DNA from: an uncultured Planctomycetota bacterium
GTDB lineage: Bacteria; Planctomycetota; Phycisphaerae; UBA1845; UTPLA1
Direction of reading: 5' to 3'
DNA length: 64,000 nucleotides
NCBI GenBank assembly: GCA_900696465.1
Contig: CAADGE010000032.1
Location: 1 to 64,000 of the forward strand
Position 1 is the stretch's first letter. Each line of letters begins with the position of its first letter. Under the pieces are notes generated by a model. That model was not told the DNA's origin. It made no database searches and saw only the letters and a list, made by a program, of their open reading frames with translations. The position numbers were made by a program, and so were the translations under genes. This document shows, in pieces, positions 9,699 through 19,167 of this stretch.

Positions 9699-11497
9699 CC
9701 ATGAAGGACGTGATGCGCACAAGACGACGATCGATGAAGTCCGATAGCGGCCCGTGCTCACCTGCCAGGCGCACGAAGGCCTGCGGAGTATTCCGACACG
9801 GCTTACTGCTGGCACTGATCGGATCGCTGCGCGTCGTCACGAGCGCCTTCGCTGATGAGAGTGTCCTCCTCTCGCCGCACAATCTCTCTGCATCGGGTCG
9901 CGGCACGGTGCGCGCCCTGAACGAAACCGAAGTCTGCATCTTCTGTCACACACCGCACAACGCCGACCCGCAGGCACCGCTCTGGAACCGTTACAACCCG
10001 ACAACCTACTATCGCATTTACTCCAGCAGCACGCTCGATGCCCGGATGGATCAGCCCGGCGGGGCCAGCAAGATGTGTCTCTCCTGCCACGACGGCAGCA
10101 TCGCGCTCGGCCTCGTACAGAGCCGACCGGCCACGGACCCGATCGTGATGAACCAGACCTTCATGCCCAGCGGCCCGAGCAACCTGACCAACGACCTGTC
10201 GGACGATCACCCCATCGGATTTCGTTTCGACCGTCAGCTCTCCAACCGCGACCGGCAGCTTCGCTCACCCGATCTGGTCAGCGATCGAATCAAGCTCGGC
10301 CCGCGCGGCGAGCTCGAATGCATCGCCTGCCACGATCCGCACAACAATGAGCTGGGCAACTTTCTTCGAATCACCGATCGCCAGGGCGCCCTGTGCAACA
10401 CCTGTCACCGCATGGACGGCTGGAACGCGAGCGCGCACGCCCTGTCCGGCAAAAATGTCCCGGTCACACTGACCAACGGTCAGCAGCTTCCATTCGCGTC
10501 AATGTCCGACGCCGCGTGCAATGCGTGCCACGTCTCGCACAACGCCCCGCACCGCGAGCGTCTCCAGCGGGCACGATCCTTTGATCTATGCATGGATTGC
10601 CACAGCGGCTTCCCGGCCCGCGACATGACCAGCGTGCTCAACCAGCGCAGCGGCCATCGCACCAACCGCTTCATCGACATTCACGACCCCGCTGAAGATC
10701 CCTTGACCATGCGGCCCCATGTCGAGTGCGTCGATTGTCACAACCCGCACGCCGTTCGGGAAAATCCCCTCGGTGCCTCGCGGCAGATCAACGTCCTCGG
10801 CAATCTGGTCCCGCCGGGGATGGATTTCGTCTCCGGCATCACGGCGACAGGCAATCGAACGGATCGGGCGCGGTTCTACTACGAAGTCTGCTTCAAGTGC
10901 CACGCCGATAACCCCGTGCCGGTGCAGCAGCGAATCATTCGCCAGCGCGACGCGATCGGAAACATCCGTCGGCAACTGCTCCCCACGGCGGCATCGGCGC
11001 ACCCGGTCCTGTTCCCATCGCGGAACAGCGCCGACGTTCCCAGTCTGCTGCCGGCAGCACGAAGCAAGCCGGTGATCAATTGCCAGGACTGCCACAACAA
11101 CCCGGACGCCCGCGAACTTGGCGGCTTCGGGCCGAACGGTCCGCACGGCTCGCGATTCAGCTTCCTGCTGAACGCCAACTACGAAACGGCGGACTTCACC
11201 ATGGAATCGCCGCAGGCCTACGCCCTGTGTTACCAGTGCCACGACCGCACGTCGATCCTCAATGACGAAAGCTTCTCATTTCATCGGGTTCACATTGTCA
11301 ACAGTCAGACGCCATGCAGCGCCTGCCATGCGCCGCACGGCGTATCCGGGAGCCCTGCACAGCACAGCGCATTGATCAACTTTGATGTGACGATCGTCGG
11401 CGGTCGCCGATTCTTCAATCGCACCGGCCGATTCACAGGCACGTGCACCCTCGCCTGCCACGGCGTGAACCATGTGAACTTCACGTATGGTCCGTAG
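9695..11497 (+). CDS. Undecaheme c-type cytochrome (11 CXXCH plus one CX3CH)
   Basis: The protein has 600 residues and eleven CXXCH motifs: CIFCH, CLSCH, CIACH, CNTCH, CNACH, CMDCH, CVDCH, CFKCH, CQDCH, CYQCH and CSACH. Several carry the doubled-CXXCH pattern (CHTPHN, CHDPHN, CHNPH, CHAPHG). A twelfth site near the C-terminus reads CTLACH, a CX3CH spacing. A long basic N-terminus precedes a hydrophobic signal segment with cleavage near residue 53 (SAFA). ATG 9695 overlaps the NHL lipoprotein stop as ATGA. It is the third gene of the barrel operon and is probably the terminal or surface cytochrome of the conduit. Substrate is unknown: no catalytic signature of nitrite, hydroxylamine or tetrathionate enzymes is evident. 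Confidence 0.9.
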   Translation: MTMKDVMRTRRRSMKSDSGPCSPARRTKACGVFRHGLLLALIGSLRVVTSAFADESVLLSPHNLSASGRGTVRALNETEVCIFCHTPHNADPQAPLWNRYNPTTYYRIYSSSTLDARMDQPGGASKMCLSCHDGSIALGLVQSRPATDPIVMNQTFMPSGPSNLTNDLSDDHPIGFRFDRQLSNRDRQLRSPDLVSDRIKLGPRGELECIACHDPHNNELGNFLRITDRQGALCNTCHRMDGWNASAHALSGKNVPVTLTNGQQLPFASMSDAACNACHVSHNAPHRERLQRARSFDLCMDCHSGFPARDMTSVLNQRSGHRTNRFIDIHDPAEDPLTMRPHVECVDCHNPHAVRENPLGASRQINVLGNLVPPGMDFVSGITATGNRTDRARFYYEVCFKCHADNPVPVQQRIIRQRDAIGNIRRQLLPTAASAHPVLFPSRNSADVPSLLPAARSKPVINCQDCHNNPDARELGGFGPNGPHGSRFSFLLNANYETADFTMESPQAYALCYQCHDRTSILNDESFSFHRVHIVNSQTPCSACHAPHGVSGSPAQHSALINFDVTIVGGRRFFNRTGRFTGTCTLACHGVNHVNFTYGP

Positions 11498-11580
11498 CAG
11501 AAGAAGGTATTGAAGCGCGAGGCCCGCGTGCTGGTGTTCGGAACAAGTCAAGACCGGCGGATTGCCATTCGTCTGAATTT

Positions 11581-13788
11581 CTACGCGTAACTGTGCAGCC
11601 CGACGATGTAGAAATTCACGAAGCACCAGTTAAAGACCATCATCAGACAGCCGGCAATTGAGAGCCAGGCCGTCCAGAGCCCCTTGTTCTTTGTGACGAA
11701 GCGCATGTGAATCAGGATCGCATAGATGATCCACGTGTTCAGCGCGAAGACTTCCTTGGGGTCCCATCCCCAGGGCCGGCCCCACGAGTAATCCGCCCAC
11801 ACGGCACCGAGGATCGTACCGACAAAGAGCATCACGAAGACCATGTTCAGGATGATCAGATGGCTCCAGTCAGCGTGTTGCAGCCATCGCGGAAGTCCGC
11901 TCGACGGCCCGACCGCTCCACTGCCGCCTGATCCGCCACGCGTCATCGTCGCCGCCTGCTCAATTCGGTCTCCCGGCATTGCCCCGGCAAGCAGCGGCTT
12001 GCGCGCATTCCAGATCGCATCTGTATCGTGCGTCGCGCCGAATTCTGCACCGGCACCGGCAAGTGCGGGCACAGGCCCGCCAATCGCCGACTGACCGCGT
12101 AATACGATTCCCAGTAGGTTTCCACACGTCCAGAGAATCCCGCCGACAAGCATGATCACCGCGATGCCCTGCGCAAAACCATGGCTGCCGATCGCCAGTG
12201 TGAGACTCATCACGAACATGCTGACGAGCAGCGCAATGGCCCGCGGCGATGCCCCCGGCCTCGCCACCAGCGAGAGCATCAGAACACAACCCGCGGCGGC
12301 AAAAAGAAAGGCCCGCGTGGCCTTCGGGTTCTTGACCCACTCCCCGGTTGCATCGAGTGCCGAAGCGAAGACCAGGCCGATCACCAGCCAGAGCGCCAGA
12401 CCAACGACCGCGACGATTCCTCCGAACTCCGCGGAGCGGGCGGCATTGCGATGAAAGTAGTAACCGAAGAGATAAATGACGGCGATCACCGCGGCAAGAA
12501 AGATCAGCGCGTACGAGGCGATGATGAGCACCGTATGAATCCGGAGCATCACGTCATCGAGAATGCCCATGATGGTGGTCAGCGTGCCGCCGCCGGGCAC
12601 CACGTAACCCGCAAGCACCAGGGCGAGAAAGCCCGTGGCGTGTGCTCCGATCAGGGAAAAACGCGTCCGGTAGCGAAACTCCAGCAAAAGCGCGATGACG
12701 ATACCGATCCACGCGGAGCCGACGATCGCCTCGAACATGTTGGCCACAGGAATGCGACCGAGGATGAACCATCGCAGGCCGATGCCCACGGCATGAACCG
12801 ACAGCGCGATCACCAGCAGGGTCATGGCCGCCACCCACGGCGCGCGCCAGCGCGTCACGAGCGCAGGCACCGCGAGCAGAAGCCCCAGCAGGTACAGCCA
12901 GTAACCCCATGTGAACTTACCCCACGCATAGTAGGTCGCCTCAGCGGTGCGCTGCGCAGACGCGGGATAGACACCGTCCGCGGCCAGCGTCGGCAGGATT
13001 TCCGCCAGCGCATTGATGCTGGATTGCACCTTGGACGCATCTCCCTCGCGCCATCCGCGCCAGAGCCCGGCCCACGGCGACATCACGCGCAGCGCCTGCT
13101 CCTGCGAGATGCCCGGCACGGCAAAGCCGAGACCGGCGTGCAGTTGAGAAAACATGCCTCCCTTGGCGAGCAGCTCCGGAGGCAGATTGGCCTGCAATTC
13201 GCCCATTGTGTACCACGGCGCGTCCGCGGATTCATCCGGCGAGGGAACAATCCGCAGCATGCGATCCAGAAAGCGGGCAACGGCCTCCGCGTTGCGCACC
13301 CGGCGCATGGCCGTGACCATCGGCGCCGACGGCTCCAGCTCACCGATCAGCCGCTGCACCATCGGGTCTTCCAGCTCGCGCAGCGTCATCATCCCGGTTT
13401 GCTGAATTCGCTGTCGAGCGGCTTCCGACATGTGCGCCGACAGGTGTATCCGCACGCCCTTGTCCTTGAGGCGAACCACGGGTGTGTCGAGATAGGCATC
13501 ACGATTGAAGATCCACTCGAACAACGATGCCATCGGCGAAAGGCCGGGCAGATGCTCGCGACCGTGCATCGCGGACATCGCCTCGCGCGCGAAGGAATCC
13601 AGCGTCTTGTAGCGCCCCTCGTCCTGCACGGCGATCAGTCTGCCGCGCGACCAGTCGATCTGCCCGTCGATGGCAGCGGCCTGCAAGGAAGGTGTCATCG
13701 GCGTGTCTGCGGCGATGCCCGGCGCGGCAAAGCTGCCGAACACAAATGCAGTGCTTACGAAAATGATCGTCGATCGTACGATATTCAT
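11581..13788 (-). CDS. ccsA: System II cytochrome c biogenesis protein CcsA (ResC-like), with large periplasmic N-domain
   Basis: This 735-residue membrane protein works with ResB to export haem and attach it to CXXCH motifs outside the cytoplasm. Residues about 1-290 follow a signal peptide and form a soluble domain. Residues about 290-735 hold many membrane helices and end with the tryptophan-rich haem-handling motif PWGWDPKEVFALNTW (WGWDPKE near residue 673), which is diagnostic of CcsA/CcmF. ATG 13788 overlaps the ResB stop by ATGA; longer upstream starts would lie inside resB. The extra N-terminal domain makes the protein roughly twice the size of a minimal CcsA. Its placement next to three multiheme cytochromes suggests it serves them. 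Confidence 0.9.
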   Translation of the reverse strand: MNIVRSTIIFVSTAFVFGSFAAPGIAADTPMTPSLQAAAIDGQIDWSRGRLIAVQDEGRYKTLDSFAREAMSAMHGREHLPGLSPMASLFEWIFNRDAYLDTPVVRLKDKGVRIHLSAHMSEAARQRIQQTGMMTLRELEDPMVQRLIGELEPSAPMVTAMRRVRNAEAVARFLDRMLRIVPSPDESADAPWYTMGELQANLPPELLAKGGMFSQLHAGLGFAVPGISQEQALRVMSPWAGLWRGWREGDASKVQSSINALAEILPTLAADGVYPASAQRTAEATYYAWGKFTWGYWLYLLGLLLAVPALVTRWRAPWVAAMTLLVIALSVHAVGIGLRWFILGRIPVANMFEAIVGSAWIGIVIALLLEFRYRTRFSLIGAHATGFLALVLAGYVVPGGGTLTTIMGILDDVMLRIHTVLIIASYALIFLAAVIAVIYLFGYYFHRNAARSAEFGGIVAVVGLALWLVIGLVFASALDATGEWVKNPKATRAFLFAAAGCVLMLSLVARPGASPRAIALLVSMFVMSLTLAIGSHGFAQGIAVIMLVGGILWTCGNLLGIVLRGQSAIGGPVPALAGAGAEFGATHDTDAIWNARKPLLAGAMPGDRIEQAATMTRGGSGGSGAVGPSSGLPRWLQHADWSHLIILNMVFVMLFVGTILGAVWADYSWGRPWGWDPKEVFALNTWIIYAILIHMRFVTKNKGLWTAWLSIAGCLMMVFNWCFVNFYIVGLHSYA

Positions 13789-16175
13789 GCGCGCGTCCCC
13801 GCTGCCGAATGAACCGGCGCTTGCTCCTCTGCGGCCTCGAATTCCTTCTCCATCTCGTCCCAATTCAGGACCGGGTCGATCGTCTCGCGGCAGATGCGGT
13901 GCTGCTCACTCCGCCGACGGATTCGGTTGATCAGAATCGGCTTCACATAGAAGGCAAAAAGACAACCGAGCGTCACCAGTGTGCAGCCGATCACCATCGT
14001 GAAAATGCCGTGCCGATTTCCGACGCCGAGAATCGTAAAGCTCCAGTGATCACCCGCCGCGCCACTCTGATAGAGCGTCCAATCGCCGACGCTGCATGTC
14101 TGGTTGGTGTAGACCGCGCCCGGCACCGGCGGTGCATCGCCCAGCTTCACAAGAAAGTCACTTCGCCAGGACTCCACGTTTCTCCGACCCGGGAAGAACT
14201 TCACGCTCAGCTTGCCGGGAATGATCGTCGCACCCAGATCACGCTCCAGACGTGAATAGATGATCTCGTAGGTATCGCTGCTGCCCGGCAGACGAATCTG
14301 GATCGGATGCGGCTCAGCAAGCGGATACTGGCTGAACATGCACCAGCGCGTAATCGAGTCCGTCTCGCGGCTGCCCTTCGGCGTGATCTCCAGTCGAATC
14401 GCGGAGGCCGACCGCGCCGCGATGTTCGGTCGCCGTCGCTCCAGCGGCTCCACGACCGGCACCGCCACGCTCTCGGCACGGTTCATCAGGGAGATCACCG
14501 AAAAGTTCACCGGCGAACCCATGATCAGCACGCGGTTCGACTCACCGACCGTCAGCGGCTTCACGTCCACCGCCCCGCTGGTGTTGTACACAGCCAGTTG
14601 CGGCACAGCATCCGGCGCGGCTGCAACTGTTACCCAGCCCGCGGCGCTGGTGCGGTAACGAAGAATCAAATTCGGATCGTACGGTCCTTCGCGATGCCGC
14701 ACGCCGGCCTCATCAATATCCTGCGATAGCTCCGGGAAGCGCTGTATCACCGTCCGGTTATACGACTTGCCCTCGCAGGTCACATCGACGGACGCCATCG
14801 GGCTCGAAGCGCCTTCAAACCCCGGCGTCATCAGCGGCCAGTTCGGCTGAATATCCTTGACGACCAGTTGGTAAGTCGTGCCCTCCAGCTTGATTGTCTG
14901 TCCGGTGATGATCGGCAGCGTCTTCTGCAGCGGCGGCTCCTTCACCTCGATGTAAAGCTCATGCGGACCGGCCATCGGCTTGAGCGACTCCGTCATGGCC
15001 TTTTCGTTCTCGAACCAGCGAAACTCAACCGGAATGCCGCGCGGCATCATCGACTGTGCCGGATATAACGCGAACAGTACTTCGTCGATCGTCGTCGTGC
15101 CCACAGCCAGACGAACCTGCGCCGCGGGATTGAGCGCGCCGCCGGAATCGACCGGCTGAAATTGCATTCGGGCGATGTAAGGAAGATAGCCCGTGACCCG
15201 GATATCGAACGGCAATTCAGTGCGTTCCAATTCGACCGGCATTCGCCAGTGTTCGAGCCAGCCGGTCGGCAGCGTGATACCAGCGAACTCGGCGACCGGC
15301 GTCGTCCGCTTCGAATCCACGGGCTGTCCGTTGACATCAAGCACCCCGGCATTCGCCGCAGCACGCGCGCCGACACCCATGTCTGAAACTTCATCGAGAA
15401 ATCGCTCGCGGTAATACGGCAGTCGCTCGATGGGCAACATGGTGTACCAGTCCGCCGCACCGGCGAAAACGCTCGACGGCCTCACCTGCGTCGCCTTGCG
15501 GATGTACAGTGCCGCCGTCTCGTTGTCGTAGAATTTCGTGACCGGACGAGATGGATTGAGTCGCGCGAAGAGCCGTCCGCTGAGCAGTTCCGCATCCATG
15601 CCTGCGCTCGCAATGAGATTCTGCGACTCCGTGCCGATCTTCGCAACGAGCAGAGCATTCGCCGGCAGACCGATCTCGTCGCGATCCACTTCGGCGATAT
15701 CCACTCGAATCTCACCGCCGAACGCCGGCATGTTGCTCGACCACGACTGACCCGCTTCCGCGAGGACCTCGCCGAGGAGGCGCTCCTGCCCACCGGACAC
15801 ACTGAGAATCTGAACCTTCGGCGAAAGGACCAGCGTGTCGCCTTCAATCTTCCTCGCAAAGTAAACGATCGACCCGACCACGAGCATCAGGAGCCCGGTA
15901 TGCACCGTCAGCACACCGAGATTTACCATACGAAATGAAATGCGCAGGAGGGTCGCCAGGATCAGGACAAGGGCGAACAGCACGATCAAACTGGTGAAGA
16001 TCCAGTGACGGAAAATCTGCATCTCCGTCATCTCGACGGCGCCGCGCACCTGCGGCAAGGCCGATGCAAAGCAGGCATAGACCAGAATGGCCACCAGCAG
16101 GCCGACGCCCACGCGAATGCTGGAGAAGAATCGAACCAGCGGATGGCGGCGATAATCAAGCGGCATGTTCAGCAT
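13785..16175 (-). CDS. resB: System II cytochrome c biogenesis protein ResB
   Basis: This 796-residue protein has three N-terminal membrane helices (about residues 15-125), a large periplasmic domain, and a last helix near residues 715-745 followed by a basic cytoplasmic tail. This is the ResB/Ccs1 topology. The start is typical of the family (HPLVRFFSSIRVGVGLL, then ASALPQVRG). ResB and CcsA form the haem channel and cytochrome c synthase of System II. The two genes overlap by 4 bp, so expression is coupled. ATG 16175 or the in-frame ATG 12 bases later are both possible starts. The gene is divergent from the kinase, with a long leader region between. Confidence 0.9.
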   Translation of the reverse strand: MLNMPLDYRRHPLVRFFSSIRVGVGLLVAILVYACFASALPQVRGAVEMTEMQIFRHWIFTSLIVLFALVLILATLLRISFRMVNLGVLTVHTGLLMLVVGSIVYFARKIEGDTLVLSPKVQILSVSGGQERLLGEVLAEAGQSWSSNMPAFGGEIRVDIAEVDRDEIGLPANALLVAKIGTESQNLIASAGMDAELLSGRLFARLNPSRPVTKFYDNETAALYIRKATQVRPSSVFAGAADWYTMLPIERLPYYRERFLDEVSDMGVGARAAANAGVLDVNGQPVDSKRTTPVAEFAGITLPTGWLEHWRMPVELERTELPFDIRVTGYLPYIARMQFQPVDSGGALNPAAQVRLAVGTTTIDEVLFALYPAQSMMPRGIPVEFRWFENEKAMTESLKPMAGPHELYIEVKEPPLQKTLPIITGQTIKLEGTTYQLVVKDIQPNWPLMTPGFEGASSPMASVDVTCEGKSYNRTVIQRFPELSQDIDEAGVRHREGPYDPNLILRYRTSAAGWVTVAAAPDAVPQLAVYNTSGAVDVKPLTVGESNRVLIMGSPVNFSVISLMNRAESVAVPVVEPLERRRPNIAARSASAIRLEITPKGSRETDSITRWCMFSQYPLAEPHPIQIRLPGSSDTYEIIYSRLERDLGATIIPGKLSVKFFPGRRNVESWRSDFLVKLGDAPPVPGAVYTNQTCSVGDWTLYQSGAAGDHWSFTILGVGNRHGIFTMVIGCTLVTLGCLFAFYVKPILINRIRRRSEQHRICRETIDPVLNWDEMEKEFEAAEEQAPVHSAAGTRA

Positions 16176-16809
16176 CCTGTCGACCCGGTCAGCGCCAGAT
16201 CATATATGCACGTAGGTTTCCCGGCACGCCGACCCGGAGGCGCTCGCAGGCGACTGCCCGGCATGCCCGAACACTGGCCTGTTACAGACCGGCAAACTGC
16301 GTGCCAGAATGAGAATCCTTCGGAGTTATATGCGAGGTCGTGCCGCAAAATGTCGTTTTAACGTATTGCACGATGGCTGTAACGAAGTATTTCAGAGCAA
16401 TCTCAACCGACGTATCTGCGGCCCTTTAGCGGCAGGATCGGCTGATTCGGTTTCACACGCCAGGCGGTGGCCTTCTCTCCGTAGCCCCGTCCCGGTCCGG
16501 CAGCCCGTAATTCGAATCCCATGGCTGCGTCACGGCCTTCATGCGACCACCGCGGATGCAATCACAATCTGCGAAGTCTTTCAATCGCATGATAGATACG
16601 CTGACCAGCTGTGTTCGATCTTCATTACTATCGCTTCGTCCACGCCACCCACTCCACGCGAGGCCATCGGGCTGACATCCGACGAGAAATCTGATATCCT
16701 GTATCTCTATCGACGACCGCCGTCTGGCACCCGTCGCTCTGGAAGCCGATCGCTGCAACCGTCGGGCGCATATCGCGACCACGCAGCCGGGCTCGTATCG
16801 GGTTCGTTT
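16176..16809. other. Long intergenic region between resB and the kinase gene
   Basis: These 634 bases must hold the divergent promoters of resB and the kinase. The kinase frame is open through it from 16309, but the peptide there is rich in Arg, Ser and Pro, has no recognisable domain and no second ATG, so I treat it as noncoding. No clear hairpins, tRNA or consensus promoter could be identified by eye. Confidence 0.5.
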
Positions 16810-19059
16810 GTGCCTGAACAGCAATCAACACCGATTGAAACGCGCGAGGTGCGCATCGGCCGGATCCTGTCCGAGCTGCACGACCGCTGCGCTCGAGGAG
16901 AACCCATCGACCATGACCAGATCGCCGCGAAACATCCCGACATTGCGGGCGAGCTGAAGCACCACTTCGCCACGCTCGGGAATCTCCACTGGCAGGATCA
17001 GACCATCGAAGGACTCGTGCGTCAGGGTCTGCTTGCGCCGTCCGCCGATTCCGAGTACCGCGCCGAGCTTGGACCCTACCGCATCATCGAATACTTGGGC
17101 CGCGGCGGCATGGGAATCGTCCTCAAGGCCTACGAACCTGCGCTGCGCCGATTCGTCGCGCTCAAGCTGCTCCGGCCCGAGATGACCGAAGATGCCGTGG
17201 CGCTGGCACGCTTTCAGCGGGAGGCCCAGGCCGCCGCAGGACTGCATCATCCGAACATCCTGACGATCCACGCCGTCGGCCAGCACAACGGTGTTCATTT
17301 CATCTCCATGGAGCATATCGACGGCCCGACCCTGGCGGACATGATCCGTGAGCAGGGGCCCTTGCCGGCGGACGCCATCCGTAAGCTGACGGAACAAATC
17401 CTTTGCGGCCTGGCTGCCGCGCACGAGGCCGGGCTGATCCATCGTGATATCAAGCCCGCGAACCTGTTGCTCGATAAGCCGGCGGGTAATCACGACGAAG
17501 GAGGCGGCATGCTCAAAATCGCCGACTTCGGCCTCGCGCGCGTGCTCTCGTCGCAGACCAAGCTTACCCTGCCGGAGCAATCCTTCGGCACGCCGCAATA
17601 CATGAGCCCCGAGCAGGCGCGTGGCGATGAGGACATCGACCATCGCACCGACCTCTACTCGGCCGGCGTCGTGCTCTACGAAATGCTGACCGGTCGTGTG
17701 CCGTTTCGATCCGAGACGCCGACCGCAGTCATTCATCAAATCCTTAGCAACGATCCCCCCGAACCGACTCTACAAGGCAAGACCTGCGACCCTGCACTGG
17801 CCAGCATCGCGATGCGTCTCTTGGCCAAACGGCGCGAGGACCGCTTCACGACCGCGGCAGAGGTGCTCGCGGCCCTGCGATCCGGTCGGCGCGTGGCATC
17901 CTACGAGCGAAGCCGACGCCGGAGGCGGTTCGCAGGACGCGCGGTCCTTCTGATCGCGGCCATCACCGGAATCGTGTGGCTCTTCTCAGGCCTGGGCAGC
18001 GCGTCTGCACCGATTACGGCCGCCAAGGGAATCGACAATCTTGTGGTTGTGCAGCGGGGCACAAGCTCGCAGTGGCAACCGCTCTATCGATTCAATGAGC
18101 CGAACCACGTCAAGTCCGCCGTTGCCGTCGAACTTGGAGCGACGGGCAAGACCCTTGTCGTCGCCGCGCCGGAGATTCCGCCCGAAGCGCACAAGACCAT
18201 CCTCGCATTTGATGACGACGGGAAGGAGATTTGGGACATGGACCTGTCTTCGGACCTGAACTGGCCCGACTGCGACCTCTCGCGCGGCTGGCGCTGCGAT
18301 GGTCTGATGGCCGCCGATCTGGACGGCCTGCCGGGCGACGAGGTCATTGCCATTGCCAGCGACATCGGGGAATACCCTTCGAGGTTCAGCATCATTGATC
18401 CCGTGGCGCGCACGATTCGAGCGACACTTTGGCACCAGGGCGATCCCCATTGGTCGGACGATAACGTGCATAAAACCATCTGGCTGGAGCGAGACTTCTT
18501 CGGCCCCGGCCACCATGCGATCGTCGCCAAAGGAGTCAATAACAAGCTGGACGGATTCTACGAGCCGCGAGAGACGGACCCGCCGCCGCTGACGAAGTGG
18601 GACATCGTGCCTGACATGATGATCATCGACCCGCGAAAGATGCTCGAAGAAGGCGAGGGCATCGGTCCGCCGTTCTCGCCGCGCGTGCCGTTCAAGCCGT
18701 CGCGGGCGATTCACGCCTATGCCTTCCTCGACCTGTCGACGACGGATGACAACACTTTTGTCAATGATGCCGATGATGTCCGGCGCACGCTGGCAGCGCC
18801 CCGGCTCGACGATGTCGGCTGCATCAATCAACTGGCCCGCTCCTCCGAGAAAGTCACCGACGGGACCGGCCCGTGGTTTATTCTTGACCTCAAGCACTCG
18901 GACAAGCAATGGGGCGCCTTCGTCACCGTGGACCGCGACCTGCAAATCGTCCGCATCCATAAGATGCCCCACGACCCGGCCCCCAAGCCCGATTCCTTCT
19001 GGCGGGAGAAGTGGAAGGTGCTTGTCAGCGAGGATCACGTTGTTTCTCCGACACCTTAA
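16810..19059 (+). CDS. Transmembrane Ser/Thr protein kinase (PknB-like) with extracytoplasmic C-domain
   Basis: The protein has about 749 residues. A helical N-domain (1-85) is followed by a Hanks-type kinase domain (about 88-350) with the glycine loop LGRGGMGIV, VALK lysine, catalytic HRDIKPAN (about residue 210), DFG (about 238) and GTPQYMSPEQARG. A single membrane helix lies at about 375-395. The C-terminal 350 residues are extracytoplasmic, with FG-GAP/VCBS-like hints (LIVVAAPE, DLDGLPGDEVIAIAS), so this may be a sensor. GTG 16810 is my start because the family N-domain begins soon after it, but no good Shine-Dalgarno is seen and the frame is open upstream. The stop codon TAA at 19057-19059 overlaps the left end of a palindromic element. 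Confidence 0.88.
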   Translation: MPEQQSTPIETREVRIGRILSELHDRCARGEPIDHDQIAAKHPDIAGELKHHFATLGNLHWQDQTIEGLVRQGLLAPSADSEYRAELGPYRIIEYLGRGGMGIVLKAYEPALRRFVALKLLRPEMTEDAVALARFQREAQAAAGLHHPNILTIHAVGQHNGVHFISMEHIDGPTLADMIREQGPLPADAIRKLTEQILCGLAAAHEAGLIHRDIKPANLLLDKPAGNHDEGGGMLKIADFGLARVLSSQTKLTLPEQSFGTPQYMSPEQARGDEDIDHRTDLYSAGVVLYEMLTGRVPFRSETPTAVIHQILSNDPPEPTLQGKTCDPALASIAMRLLAKRREDRFTTAAEVLAALRSGRRVASYERSRRRRRFAGRAVLLIAAITGIVWLFSGLGSASAPITAAKGIDNLVVVQRGTSSQWQPLYRFNEPNHVKSAVAVELGATGKTLVVAAPEIPPEAHKTILAFDDDGKEIWDMDLSSDLNWPDCDLSRGWRCDGLMAADLDGLPGDEVIAIASDIGEYPSRFSIIDPVARTIRATLWHQGDPHWSDDNVHKTIWLERDFFGPGHHAIVAKGVNNKLDGFYEPRETDPPPLTKWDIVPDMMIIDPRKMLEEGEGIGPPFSPRVPFKPSRAIHAYAFLDLSTTDDNTFVNDADDVRRTLAAPRLDDVGCINQLARSSEKVTDGTGPWFILDLKHSDKQWGAFVTVDRDLQIVRIHKMPHDPAPKPDSFWREKWKVLVSEDHVVSPTP

Positions 19060-19167
19060 GCCCACGGAACTCGGTCCGGTCTCATGGGGAGGAGTAAACC
19101 CACTTGCATGGATGATCTCCGGCGCGGGGCAGCGCTGTCGAATCAATGGACCGATTTCCGTGGGCTT
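19058..19167. repeat. 110-bp palindromic element, copy 1
   Basis: The element begins AAGCCCACGGAACTCGGTCC and ends in its near-perfect reverse complement (GGACCGATTTCCGTGGGCTT), giving terminal inverted repeats of about 20 bp with one mismatch. Copy 3 at 19884 matches it at all but three of 110 positions. It sits exactly between two convergent genes: its left end contributes to the kinase TAA and its right end (GGGCTTA) contributes to the TAA of the transposase on the minus strand. Confidence 0.93.

Noticed and set aside
12181-13812. 543-residue Arg/His-rich open frame on the plus strand
   Set aside because: It is antisense to ccsA. Its composition is implausible and it lacks a ribosome site.
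16309-16809. N-terminal extension of the kinase
   Set aside because: The frame is open, but the peptide is compositionally odd, lacks a domain and would place the start directly next to resB; kinases of this type begin shortly before the helical N-domain.
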